64,000 bases of DNA from CAVYOE01 sp963770155 (GTDB taxonomy: Bacteria > Actinomycetota > Thermoleophilia > Solirubrobacterales > 70-9), in assembly GCA_963770155.1 (NCBI GenBank), contig CAVYOE010000001.1, positions 930,001-994,000 on the forward strand, given 5' to 3'. The translations under genes and the position numbers were made by a program. Below, one piece after another: positions 23,390 to 31,359 of this stretch (its first letter is position 1; each line of letters opens with the position of its first letter). The notes under the pieces were generated by a model that worked only from the letters and a program-made list of their open reading frames with translations, searched no databases and was not told where the DNA came from.

Positions 23390-25378
23390 ATGGCCAACCG
23401 GCTCGCCGAAGAAACCAGCCCGTACCTGCTCCAGCACAAGGACAACCCGGTCGACTGGTACCCGTGGGGCGCCGAGGCATTCGAGAAAGCGCGCCGCGAG
23501 GACCGGCCGGTGCTCCTCTCGATCGGCTACTCGGCCTGCCACTGGTGCCATGTGATGGAGCGCGAGTCCTTCGAGGACCCCGGCACCGCCAAGGTGATGA
23601 ACGAGAACTTCGTCCCGGTCAAGGTCGATCGCGAGGAGCGGCCCGACGTCGACGATCTCTACATGGAGGCGGCCCAGGCAATAACCGGGCAGGGGGGCTG
23701 GCCGCTGACCGCGTTTCTCGACCCGGACGGAGTCCCGTTCCACGCCGGCACCTACTTCCCGCCCGAGCCGAGACAGGGATTGCCGAGCTTCCAGCAGGTG
23801 ATGGAGGCGGTTCTCGACGCGTATCGGAATCGCCGCGACGAGATCGATTCGGCCTCGGCCCGGGTCCGGGAGGGGCTCGGTGCGGTCGGGCGGATCGAGC
23901 CCTCCGATGAGGAGCTGACACCGCCGATGCTCGAGCAAGCAGTCAGCGGGCTGCTGGCTCGCGCCGACTACGACAACGGCGGCTTCGGCGGCGCGCCCAA
24001 GTTCCCACCGGCGAGCGCGCTCGAGTTCCTGCTCGCTCGCGGCGAGACCGCCCACTTCGAGCGGACCCTCGATGCGATGGCGGCTGGTGGCGTTTACGAC
24101 CAGATCGGCGGGGGGTTCGCCCGCTACTCCGTCGACGCCGTCTGGCTCGTCCCCCACTTCGAGAAGATGCTCTACGACAACGCGCTACTTGCCGGCGCCT
24201 ACCTTCATGGCTACCAGGCCCTGGGTCACGAGCGCTACGCGCGGGTCTGCCGCGAGACGCTCGACTGGGCTCTGCGAGAGATGCACGGCGAGGAGGGCGG
24301 TTTCTGCTCTGCCCTCGACGCCGACTCCGAGGGTGAGGAGGGACGCTTCTACGTATGGGAGGAACCGGAATTCCGGGACGCTCTGAGCGCCGCCGGCGTC
24401 GACGCGGACACAACAAAAGAGCTCGCGACGTTCTGGGGGGTGACGCCGGGCGGAAACTTTGAAGGCAAGAACATCCTCCACCTGCCGGCAGGCATCGAGG
24501 CAGGGCCTCCCGGAGAGCTCGAGCGAGCGCGGACGGCGCTGCTCGAACGGCGCGAACAGCGCGTCCGTCCGGGCCTCGACGACAAGCGGCTCTGCGCCTG
24601 GAACGCGTTGATGATCTCGGCGCTGGCGGAGGCCGGGGCGGTGCTCGAGCGCGACGACTATCTGGACGCCGCCCGCCGCTGCGCCGAGTTCGTCCTCACC
24701 GAGATGCGCGACGGCGACGGCCGGTTGCTGCGCAGCTACAAGGACGGCGACGCGAGGATCCTCGCCTACCTCGAGGACCATGCGTTCCTGGTCGAGGCGC
24801 TCCTCGACCTCTACGGCGCCAGCTTCGAGCCCCGCTGGTTCGAGGCCGCGCGTGAGATCGCGGACTCGATGATCGAGCGCTTTGCCGATCCGGGGCGCGG
24901 CGGCTTCTTCACCACCGCAAACGACTCGGAACAGCTGATTGCCCGGCGCAAGGACCTCGGCGACCACCCCGTCCCCTCGGGCAATTCCTCGGCCGCCGTC
25001 GGACTGCTCCGGCTCGCGGCGCTCACCGGCGAGCACTCCTACGAGGAGAAGGCCGTCGGCGTTCTTCGCCTCTTCGCTCGTCCCGCGGTCCAGCATCCCG
25101 ACGGCTTCGGCCACCTGCTGCGGGCGCTCGACTTCCACCTTTCATCGATCCGGGAGGTCGCCCTCGTCGGCGACGATCTCGGCGAACTGGCCCGGGCGGT
25201 GCGCGCCCGCCATCGCCCCCATCTCGTGCTGGCCGGAGGCGCGGCCGGCACAACCGAGCCTCCCCTGATGCGAGAGCGGGCGGCGGTCGACGGCCGGCCG
25301 GCCGCCTATGTCTGCGAGAACTTCGCCTGCCAGGCGCCGGTGACCGAGCCCGCCGAGCTCGAAGCGGCGCTGTCCTAG
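23390..25378 (+). CDS. YyaL/DUF255 thioredoxin-domain protein
   Basis: This 662-residue cytoplasmic protein is a member of the YyaL/spermatogenesis-associated 20 family. It has an N-terminal thioredoxin-like domain with the family opening RLAEETSPYLLQHKDNPVDW and a CHWC redox-like motif (YSACHWCHVMERESF). This is followed by an (alpha/alpha)6 glycoside-hydrolase-like barrel to the end. The biochemical role of the family is not established. It begins with a leaderless ATG and ends with a four-base overlap with the convergent ABC permease. Confidence 0.93.
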   Translation: MANRLAEETSPYLLQHKDNPVDWYPWGAEAFEKARREDRPVLLSIGYSACHWCHVMERESFEDPGTAKVMNENFVPVKVDREERPDVDDLYMEAAQAITGQGGWPLTAFLDPDGVPFHAGTYFPPEPRQGLPSFQQVMEAVLDAYRNRRDEIDSASARVREGLGAVGRIEPSDEELTPPMLEQAVSGLLARADYDNGGFGGAPKFPPASALEFLLARGETAHFERTLDAMAAGGVYDQIGGGFARYSVDAVWLVPHFEKMLYDNALLAGAYLHGYQALGHERYARVCRETLDWALREMHGEEGGFCSALDADSEGEEGRFYVWEEPEFRDALSAAGVDADTTKELATFWGVTPGGNFEGKNILHLPAGIEAGPPGELERARTALLERREQRVRPGLDDKRLCAWNALMISALAEAGAVLERDDYLDAARRCAEFVLTEMRDGDGRLLRSYKDGDARILAYLEDHAFLVEALLDLYGASFEPRWFEAAREIADSMIERFADPGRGGFFTTANDSEQLIARRKDLGDHPVPSGNSSAAVGLLRLAALTGEHSYEEKAVGVLRLFARPAVQHPDGFGHLLRALDFHLSSIREVALVGDDLGELARAVRARHRPHLVLAGGAAGTTEPPLMRERAAVDGRPAAYVCENFACQAPVTEPAELEAALS

Positions 25379-26118
25379 TCCACGTCCCGGTACCGAAGCA
25401 GCAGTACCGCGCCCGCGAAGGCTGCCCCGATCCAGGCCAGCATCGCGGCGACCGCCGGCAGCGGGGCGAGCACGCTTACGTCTCCGAGCCCGGTCGCTTC
25501 GGGGTCGAGGTTGACGATTGCCGTCGGCAGGGCATTGAGCGGCCCGAAGCGCCCGACGTCGCCGGCGACCGTGACCAGCACCGGCTCGACCATGAAGATC
25601 GTGATCAGGACGGCGACGATCGCCGCAGCCTGGTTCCGGATCAGGGCGCCGATGCCGACACCGAAGGCTCCCAGGAGGAACGCCACGAGCGCGTTGCGAA
25701 GATCGAGCTTGGCCACTTCAACCAGCTCGGGCGTCGGCAACCCCCGCAACTCGAGGGTCGGGTAGCCGACCGCGAAGATCCCCAGGGAGATCGCCAGCGA
25801 AAGGACGGCCCCGGCCACGCCGAAAGCGATCGTCTTCGCGGCGAGGAAACGGGTCCGATCGGGCGCCGCCAGCAGTGAGCTCGTGATCGTCCGGTGTCGC
25901 CACTCGCCCGTCATCCCGATCACCGCCAGGAGGAGGATGAAGAAGCTGCTGGCATCTGATGTGAACACGTCGACGAGAACCGAGTGCTCCGTCGGCTCGG
26001 TCAGCGAAGCGACCAGGAACGTGATCAGCGCCGAGAGGCCGACGGCGATTGCCACCAGTGCAAGGAACGTCCGGGTGGTCCGAAGCTTGATCAGCTCCGC
26101 CCGGAGCAGGGCCGTCAC
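25375..26118 (-). CDS. ABC-2 type transporter permease
   Basis: This 247-residue membrane protein has about six transmembrane helices and the opening MTALLRAELIKLRTTRTFLAL, typical of ABC-2 permeases. The stretch GMTGEWRHRTITSSLLAAPDR is the conserved cytoplasmic loop of this family. The start overlaps the stop of the ATP-binding gene by four bases. It probably exports a drug, peptide or lipid, substrate unknown. Confidence 0.9.
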   Translation of the reverse strand: MTALLRAELIKLRTTRTFLALVAIAVGLSALITFLVASLTEPTEHSVLVDVFTSDASSFFILLLAVIGMTGEWRHRTITSSLLAAPDRTRFLAAKTIAFGVAGAVLSLAISLGIFAVGYPTLELRGLPTPELVEVAKLDLRNALVAFLLGAFGVGIGALIRNQAAAIVAVLITIFMVEPVLVTVAGDVGRFGPLNALPTAIVNLDPEATGLGDVSVLAPLPAVAAMLAWIGAAFAGAVLLLRYRDVD

Positions 26119-27017
26119 TGTTGCCCCTCCGGGCCGGTGAGCTCGAAGAAGGCGTCCTCGAGTGTTCGCGAGATCGCGACCAGCTCGGTCAGCGCGATCC
26201 GGGCTTCGTTGGCGGCGACGCCGACCTGATCGGGCGAGGCGCCCCTGACACGAAGGGCCCCATCGGACTCGAAGCTGACCGAGTGGCCAAGGCCCTTGAG
26301 AGCCTCCACCAGTTTTGCCGGCTCGACGGCACGCGCCCGCGTCACCGGTTCAGCTGTCCCCCCCAGAACCGATTCGAGCGACCCACCGGCGCGGAGGACG
26401 CCGTTGGCGATCACAACCACGTCGTCGACACTCTGGGCGACTTCGGAGAGCAAGTGGCTGGAGACGACCACCGCCCGTCCGTTGACAGCCTCAGCCCTGA
26501 TCAGGTCGCGCATCCAGCGGATCCCAGGCGGGTCGAGCCCGTTGGTGGGCTCATCGAGGATCAAGATCTCGGGATCGCCCAGAAGCGCGGCGGCGATCGC
26601 GAGCCGCTGCCGCATCCCCATGGAGTAGCCCTTGACCCGCCGGCCTGCTGCCTCCTCGGGCAAATCGACCTGACCCAGAACCTGCTCGACCCTGCCCTGC
26701 GGATGCCCACCCGCGGCGGCCAGGACCCGCAGGTGATTGCGGCCGCTCCGGCCCGGGTGAAAGCTCGCCTCCTCGAGCACCGCGCCGACCTGGCCGCTCG
26801 GATGCGTGAGCTCTTCGTAGCGCCGGCCGTCAAAGGTGGCGCTGCCTGCGTCCGCGTGGACGAGGCCGAGCAGGATCCGCAAGGTGGTGCTCTTGCCGGC
26901 CCCGTTGGGCCCGAGGAAGCCGGTCACGCGTCCCGCCTCCACCGAGAACGAAAGCTCGGAAACGGCCTGAACCGAGCCGAACCGCTTGCTGACGCCGTTG
27001 ATCTCGATCGCCGCCAC
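26115..27017 (-). CDS. ABC transporter ATP-binding protein
   Basis: This 300-residue ATPase has Walker A GPNGAGKST, the signature YSMGMRQRLAIAAAL, Walker B ILILDEPTNGLDP and the H-loop SSHLLSE. The C-terminal ~80 residues form a small regulatory domain like those of the CcmA/DrrA-type exporters. It is co-translated with the downstream permease. The gene is divergent from the ester-cyclase-like gene at 27048 and shares a palindromic promoter region with it. Confidence 0.95.
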   Translation of the reverse strand: MAAIEINGVSKRFGSVQAVSELSFSVEAGRVTGFLGPNGAGKSTTLRILLGLVHADAGSATFDGRRYEELTHPSGQVGAVLEEASFHPGRSGRNHLRVLAAAGGHPQGRVEQVLGQVDLPEEAAGRRVKGYSMGMRQRLAIAAALLGDPEILILDEPTNGLDPPGIRWMRDLIRAEAVNGRAVVVSSHLLSEVAQSVDDVVVIANGVLRAGGSLESVLGGTAEPVTRARAVEPAKLVEALKGLGHSVSFESDGALRVRGASPDQVGVAANEARIALTELVAISRTLEDAFFELTGPEGQQ

Positions 27018-27026
27018 GGAACGGGG

Positions 27027-27041
27027 ACCCTACGGTAGGGT
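27027..27041. promoter_or_regulatory. Palindromic divergent promoter/operator
   Basis: A palindrome with 7-base arms (ACCCTAC-G-GTAGGGT) sits between the divergent ABC exporter and the SnoaL-like gene. The right arm doubles as a TAGGGT -10 element six bases before the GTG at 27048. The left arm gives the same hexamer on the minus strand. Either two opposed -10 elements or a repressor site would give this symmetry. Confidence 0.5.
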
Positions 27042-27047
27042 GAAGGC

Positions 27048-27572
27048 GTGCCGACCGCCCAGACCGAGAAGAGCGTCGCCGACCTCGCCCGGGAGTACTT
27101 CATGAGCGCGAACTCCCGCGACGTCGATCAGATGATGGAGTTCTGGCAGCCGGGTGGCCAGGCGGTGATCAGCGGCGGTCCGACGCTGACGGCCCCCGAG
27201 GGCTACCACGAGTACTTCGGCGCCCTGTTCAAGGCGTTCCCGGACCTCGAGTTCGAGATCGTCGACGTGATCGCCGAGGGCGAGAAGGCAGTCGTCCGGT
27301 GGCGGGCACGTGGGACCTTTTCCGGCGAGGGCAAATTCGAGGGCCTGGAGCCGACCGGCGCCAAGCTCGAGATTGAGGGAATCGACATCGTCACGATCCG
27401 CGACGGCTTGGTGCAGGGGATCTTTGCCTGCGTCAACTACATGGACTTCGCCCGGCAGGTTGGAGCGCTTCCGCCGGAAGGATCGGCGGCTGAGAAGGCG
27501 ATGCTCGGTGCCAACAACGCCAAGACCGCCGCGCTCCGGGCACTGAAGAACTTCCGAGACAGCCGCTCCTAG
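27048..27572 (+). CDS. Ester-cyclase/SnoaL-like protein
   Basis: This 174-residue protein follows the SnoaL/ester-cyclase pattern: REYFMSANSRDVDQMMEFW, EYFGALFKAFPDLEFEIVDV, VVRWRARGTFSG and IEGIDIVTIRDGLV. It has the same domain pattern as the protein at 39235. The ligand is unknown. It begins with a leaderless GTG and stands alone, convergent with glnA. Confidence 0.82.
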   Translation: MPTAQTEKSVADLAREYFMSANSRDVDQMMEFWQPGGQAVISGGPTLTAPEGYHEYFGALFKAFPDLEFEIVDVIAEGEKAVVRWRARGTFSGEGKFEGLEPTGAKLEIEGIDIVTIRDGLVQGIFACVNYMDFARQVGALPPEGSAAEKAMLGANNAKTAALRALKNFRDSRS

Positions 27573-27593
27573 CCCCGCGCCGACAGCCGTGCG

Positions 27594-28958
27594 CTAGAGA
27601 ATGGGCAGGAACTGCTCGATCTCGAACGGGGTCACCTGGACGCGGTAGTCCTCCCACTCCTGGCGCTTGGTCTCGACGAAGCGGTTGAAGGTGTGCTCGC
27701 CGAGGATCCGCAGGACCAGCTCCGACTCGGATGCGATCTCGATCGCCTCCCCAAGCGTCTCGGGCAGCTGCTCGACCCCCTGGCGCAGCCGCTCCTCCGG
27801 CGTCAGGTGGTAGAGGTTCTGCTCCATCGGCTCGGGCAGCTCGTAGCCCTTCTCGACCCCCTCGAGCCCGGCGTGCAGCATTCCGGCGAAACAGAGGTAG
27901 GGGTTGCAGGCCGGGTCCGGACAGCGAAGCTCGGCGCGGGTCGCCGCCTCCTTGCCCGGGTGATAGAGCGGGACCCGGATCAGCGCTGAGCGGTTGCGGC
28001 GGGACCACGCCAGGTACACCGGCGCCTCGTATCCGGGGACGAGGCGCTTGTAGGAGTTGACCCACTGCGCGAACAGGCAGGAGATCTCGCGGGCGTGCTT
28101 GAGCTGCCCGGCGATGAACGCCTTCGCCGTGTCGGAGAGGAAGTACTGGTCCTCGGCGTCGTAGAAGGCGTTGCCGCCGTCCTTGGCGAGGGACTGGTGC
28201 ACGTGCATTCCGGAGCCGTTCTCTCCGAACAGCGGCTTCGGCATGAAGGTCGCGTGCCAGCCGTACTTCATCGCGTATTCCTTGACCACGATCCGGTACG
28301 TCATGCAGTCGTCGGCCATCTTCAGCGCGTCCGCGTAGCGCATGTCGACCTCGTGCTGGGAGGGCCCGACCTCGTGATGCGTGTACTCGACGTGGATTCC
28401 CATTTCCTCCAGAGCGAGGACCGTCTCGCGGCGCACGTCTGAGCCGGCGTCGAGCGTGGTCAGATCGAAGTAACCGCCCTCGTCGAGGACCTCCGGGATT
28501 CCCGATGGCGGTTTGGCCGAGCGGAAGTAGAAGTACTCGAGCTCGGGACCGATGTTGTAGGTGTCGAAGCCGAGGTCCTCGGCCCGCTTCAAGGCCCGGC
28601 GCAGGATCCAGCGCGGATCGCCCTCGTACGCCTCGCCGCCCGGGACCTGGACGTCGCAGAACATGCGGGCGACCCTCTTCTCCTCCTCTGCCCGCCACGG
28701 GATCAGGCTCAGGGTCGAGGGATCGGGCATCGCGATCATGTCCGACTCCTCGATCGGGTTGAAGCCGGTGATCGACGAGCCGTCAAAGCCCATGCCGCCC
28801 TCGAGAGCGTCCTCGAGCTCGGCGGCGTTGATTGAGAAGCTCTTCAGCTGTCCGAGCATGTCGGTGAACCAAAGGCGCACGAAGCGGACGTCGTTCTCCT
28901 CGCAGAACGAGATCACTTCCTTGCCGGTGCTCGGGGCCTTTTCGGGCGCGGCTGCCAC
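27594..28958 (-). CDS. glnA: Glutamine synthetase type I
   Basis: This 454-residue enzyme makes glutamine from glutamate, ammonia and ATP. The GS signature appears as GFDGSSITGF, the ATP-binding stretch as NGSGMHVHQSL, and the glutamate loop and active-site Arg region as AYLAWSRRNRSALIRVP. NLYHLTPEE contains the Tyr that is adenylylated in regulated type I enzymes. The length fits the short (alpha/gamma, ~450) class. The GTG start lies nine bases after TAAGGT. It is monocistronic. Confidence 0.95.
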   Translation of the reverse strand: MAAAPEKAPSTGKEVISFCEENDVRFVRLWFTDMLGQLKSFSINAAELEDALEGGMGFDGSSITGFNPIEESDMIAMPDPSTLSLIPWRAEEEKRVARMFCDVQVPGGEAYEGDPRWILRRALKRAEDLGFDTYNIGPELEYFYFRSAKPPSGIPEVLDEGGYFDLTTLDAGSDVRRETVLALEEMGIHVEYTHHEVGPSQHEVDMRYADALKMADDCMTYRIVVKEYAMKYGWHATFMPKPLFGENGSGMHVHQSLAKDGGNAFYDAEDQYFLSDTAKAFIAGQLKHAREISCLFAQWVNSYKRLVPGYEAPVYLAWSRRNRSALIRVPLYHPGKEAATRAELRCPDPACNPYLCFAGMLHAGLEGVEKGYELPEPMEQNLYHLTPEERLRQGVEQLPETLGEAIEIASESELVLRILGEHTFNRFVETKRQEWEDYRVQVTPFEIEQFLPIL

Positions 28959-29055
28959 GGGGCCGGAACCTTAGGGCCTTCGCGAACGCAGGCGAATCCC
29001 CCGCTGGCCAAGCCCTGGGGCCGGATTGCATCCCGCCGTACAAACGTGTAATCTA

Positions 29056-29070
29056 CTTACTCGATGTAAG
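29056..29070. promoter_or_regulatory. Inverted repeat upstream of the AhpD-like gene
   Basis: CTTAC-TCGAT-GTAAG is a perfect 5-base inverted repeat with a 5-base spacer, 83 bases before the ATG at 29153. It lies in AT-richer sequence than its surroundings, as expected for an operator. The regulator is unknown. Confidence 0.45.
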
Positions 29071-29152
29071 GAACCAGACCAAAGTGAAGTAGTAGGCGTC
29101 ACCGACCCAGCGTTATCTACGAGGACAACGCGGGGAATACGAAAGACGAGAC

Positions 29153-29719
29153 ATGACGATCAAGACCGAAGTAAGCCGTTTCCACATCCACGACGAGCTC
29201 ACCGCTCCGGATGCGAGCGCGCCGATCCTGAAGAGCATTCAGACGGCCGGTGGCGCGGTTTCCAAGTTCCTCGGCGTCCTCGCCGAGTCTCCCGCCGCCC
29301 TTCGCGCCTATACCCGGATGCGAGCCGAGCTCCACAAGGGGGTCCTCCCCCAGGCGACCCGCGAGCGGATCTCCCTTGCCGTCGCCGAGCACCGCGACGA
29401 CGAGTACTCGATCGCGCAGTACTCGCGTACCGCCCGGTCGGCCGGGCTCGGGCTCGATGAAGTCGCGCGGGCCCGGGAATTCAAGTCCTCGGACCCGAAG
29501 GAGCAGGCACTCCTGACCCTGCTCGAGCAAACCCTCGACACCCAGGAGCATCCGCCTACCCACCTGGTCGAGGAGGCTCGCGAAGCCGGCTGGAGCGATG
29601 AAGAGCTGGTCGAAGCGATCGCCGAGCTGGCGCTGGCCGAGTTCCAGAGCCTGTTCGCCGCCGCCGCCGAGCTGCCGCTCGAGAGCTCCGATCCCGCAGT
29701 GCTCCGCTCCGCCGCCTAA
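29153..29719 (+). CDS. AhpD/carboxymuconolactone-decarboxylase-like protein lacking the CxxC
   Basis: This 188-residue all-helical protein resembles AhpD-like (CMD) proteins. The core RISLAVAEHRDDEYSIAQYSRTAR aligns with the usual 'RIALAVAEANGCDYCLAAH' type stretch. Where the family has its redox Cys pair and proton-relay His, this protein has Ser, Gln and Tyr; there is no cysteine in the whole protein. It therefore cannot act as a thiol peroxidase. The second half repeats the helical pattern (WSDEELVEAIAELALAEF). It may be a binding protein or an enzyme with altered chemistry. Confidence 0.78.
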   Translation: MTIKTEVSRFHIHDELTAPDASAPILKSIQTAGGAVSKFLGVLAESPAALRAYTRMRAELHKGVLPQATRERISLAVAEHRDDEYSIAQYSRTARSAGLGLDEVARAREFKSSDPKEQALLTLLEQTLDTQEHPPTHLVEEAREAGWSDEELVEAIAELALAEFQSLFAAAAELPLESSDPAVLRSAA

Positions 29720-29757
29720 GGCGAACGGAGCTCTTTAGGAAAAGACCGAGGCGCCCG

Positions 29758-30240
29758 CTAGGGCGTGACGGTGATCGAGGCGCGGATCGGGCCGGAGCCG
29801 ACCGGGAGGAAGCCAAGGCGCTTGGCGAGCCTCTTGGTCAGGTCCCAGGCATAGCCGCGACGAAACGGGCCGCGGTCGATCACGGTCGCCGGGACGATCC
29901 GGGTGCCGTAGGTGAAGGTCACCTGGGTCCCACACGGCAGCCGCTTGTGCGCGACCCCGAGCGTGGTCGGCAACAGGGGCATGCCGCAGGCGGTGCGGTT
30001 GCCCCAGAGGCCGGGTCCGTACCAGGTCGCCTTCTGCAAGGTGGAGTAGGTGCCCCCGGTAGGCGTCGGTGCCGGCGCAGGAGCAGGAGCGGCGCCGCCG
30101 GGAGGCGCGGTCCCGCCGGACTGGGCGGCGACGGTGGCCGGGAGCGCGATCAGCGCCGCGACGGCGGCGAGGCCGGCGATCGCACTACGGACACCATGAA
30201 GTTGTGTCAATCCCCGTCCGGGGACGTGCTTCGGGGTCAT
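29758..30240 (-). CDS. RlpA-like secreted double-psi beta-barrel protein
   Basis: This 160-residue exported protein has an N-terminal signal/anchor (about residues 17-40), a Pro/Ala/Gly linker and a C-terminal double-psi beta barrel. The barrel reads KATWYGPGLWGNRTACG, LGVAHKRLPCGTQVTF, then VIDRGPFRRGYAWDLTKRLA, which is the RlpA/Rpf-associated fold with the conserved Asp and paired Cys. RlpA-like proteins act on or bind peptidoglycan. Its messenger begins with a c-di-AMP riboswitch and a possible LexA box overlaps the promoter region. The ATG follows GAGGAAG. Confidence 0.9.
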   Translation of the reverse strand: MTPKHVPGRGLTQLHGVRSAIAGLAAVAALIALPATVAAQSGGTAPPGGAAPAPAPAPTPTGGTYSTLQKATWYGPGLWGNRTACGMPLLPTTLGVAHKRLPCGTQVTFTYGTRIVPATVIDRGPFRRGYAWDLTKRLAKRLGFLPVGSGPIRASITVTP

Positions 30241-30244
30241 CTTC

Positions 30245-30380
30245 CTCTTTCGTTGCTTTCGGGGTTAGCTGACGGGCTCGCGCTGAAAGATCGCGCTACG
30301 CGGCGCTCTGGCCACGATTCGCCCCACTAACTGGGTCCCCCGATCTCCGAATTATGTAGTCGGAGATTCAGCGGAATGCA
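30245..30380 (-). ncRNA. c-di-AMP riboswitch (ydaO-yuaA class)
   Basis: The leader of the RlpA-like gene, read on the minus strand, carries the hallmarks of the ydaO-yuaA aptamer in order. GAATCTCCG leads into a hairpin, then GGGGGACCCA ... TGGGGCGAATC, a variable stem, and AGCCCGTCAGCTAACCCCG followed by GAAAGCAACGAAAGAGG. The closing P1 helix appears to be TTC-GCT (near 30376) with AGC-GAA (near 30249). This class binds cyclic di-AMP and usually switches cell-wall hydrolase and ion-transport genes off. The ribosome-binding AGAGGA abuts P1, so control of translation is likely; no terminator hairpin lies between aptamer and ATG. Confidence 0.9.
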
Positions 30381-30386
30381 GGCGGC

Positions 30387-30392
30387 ATCCTA
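30387..30392 (-). promoter_or_regulatory. -10 element of the riboswitch transcript
   Basis: On the minus strand TAGGAT lies about 10 bases upstream of the riboswitch 5' end, so transcription would begin near 30380, right at the aptamer. There is no good -35; the expected position overlaps the LexA-like box at 30411. Confidence 0.45.
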
Positions 30393-30410
30393 ACAAACGC
30401 TCAGACGGAA

Positions 30411-30422
30411 GAACACACGTTC
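30411..30422. promoter_or_regulatory. LexA-like box upstream of the riboswitch/SDR divergent pair
   Basis: GAACACACGTTC is identical to the 12-base core of the lexA operator at 32661-32674, though it lacks the outermost C and G. It lies where the -35 of the riboswitch promoter should be, and upstream of the divergent SDR gene. Confidence 0.5.
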
Positions 30423-30482
30423 CGTGCGCTTGTGACGGATGTAACGCACGCTCCTAGCGGGAAATTCGTGCCTGATCGGCCA

Positions 30483-30488
30483 TATCCT
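30483..30488 (+). promoter_or_regulatory. Leaderless-type -10 element of the SDR gene
   Basis: TATCCT is followed by six bases and a GTG at 30495, in frame with the SDR. It argues that translation starts there, not at the earlier GTG 30432. Confidence 0.5.
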
Positions 30489-30494
30489 CCCCCG

Positions 30495-31328
30495 GTGGCC
30501 GGAGCACTGGTGACGGGAGCGGCGGGCGGGCTGGGCCTGGCCCTGGCAAAGCGACTCGCGGCGCGCGGCTACCAGGTGCACGCCACCGACCTCAGCGCCG
30601 AGGCAGCCACCGGGGCCGCCGAGCAGGTCGGCGGCGAAGCCTGGGGAACCGCACTCGACGTGCGCGACCTGCAAGCGTGCCGGCGGGCCGCCGAGGAGAC
30701 CGCAGAGCGCGCCGGCTCGCTCGACATCTGGGTCAACAATGCCGGGATCCTGATCGTCGGCCCCGGCTACGAGCAGGAGCTCGAGATCCACCGCGCCCAC
30801 CTCGATGTGAACGCGGTCGGGACCTTCAACGGCACGACCGTGGCGATCGAACGACTTCGGGAGCAGGGCCGGGGCGGCCACGTCATCAACGTCGTCTCGC
30901 TCGCCGGCCTCGGGGCCGGTCCTGGGCTGGCGAGCTACGCGGCCAGCAAGCACGCCGCGATCGCCTTCAGCATCGCGACCCTCGCCGACCTGCGCCAGGC
31001 GGGAATCGACGACATCCACGTCTCCGCCGTCTGCCCGGACGGAATCTGGACGCCGATGATCATGGACAAGCTCGACGACCCCTACGACGCACTCTCTTTC
31101 TCGGGCAAGATGCTGATGCCGGACGAGGCCGCGGCCGAGATCGAGAAGCTGCTCGACAAGCCGCAGCCGGTGCTCGAGATCCCGCGCTGGCGTGGCCGCC
31201 TGGTCCGCTTTCTCGATCGCCATCCAAAGCTCTCGATCAGGGCGATCCCGTTCCTGATGCGCGACGCCCGCCGGCGCCAGCAGCGGTTCAAGCGGAAGGT
31301 CGAAGCCGGCAAGTGGCCTCCCCAATAG
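30495..31328 (+). CDS. Short-chain dehydrogenase/reductase
   Basis: This classical SDR has the cofactor motif VTGAAGGLGLA right at its N terminus, NNAG in WVNNAGILIVG, Ser in NVVSLAGLG and the catalytic YAASK. The Asp after the second strand (HATDLS) favours NAD over NADP. A basic C-terminal extension (RRRQQRFKRK) follows. An earlier in-frame GTG at 30432 would add 21 residues without family counterpart. The substrate is unknown. It ends just before a strong hairpin shared with rnpB. Confidence 0.9.
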   Translation: MAGALVTGAAGGLGLALAKRLAARGYQVHATDLSAEAATGAAEQVGGEAWGTALDVRDLQACRRAAEETAERAGSLDIWVNNAGILIVGPGYEQELEIHRAHLDVNAVGTFNGTTVAIERLREQGRGGHVINVVSLAGLGAGPGLASYAASKHAAIAFSIATLADLRQAGIDDIHVSAVCPDGIWTPMIMDKLDDPYDALSFSGKMLMPDEAAAEIEKLLDKPQPVLEIPRWRGRLVRFLDRHPKLSIRAIPFLMRDARRRQQRFKRKVEAGKWPPQ

Positions 31329-31355
31329 AAAGCGCCCCATCTCTGGGGCGCTTTC
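31329..31355. terminator. Bidirectional hairpin terminator between SDR gene and rnpB
   Basis: AAAGCGCCCC and GGGGCGCTTT form a 10-base-pair stem around a short loop. T-runs exist at both sides of the stem, so it can end the SDR message on the plus strand and rnpB on the minus strand. Confidence 0.75.
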
Positions 31356-31359
31356 CTTA

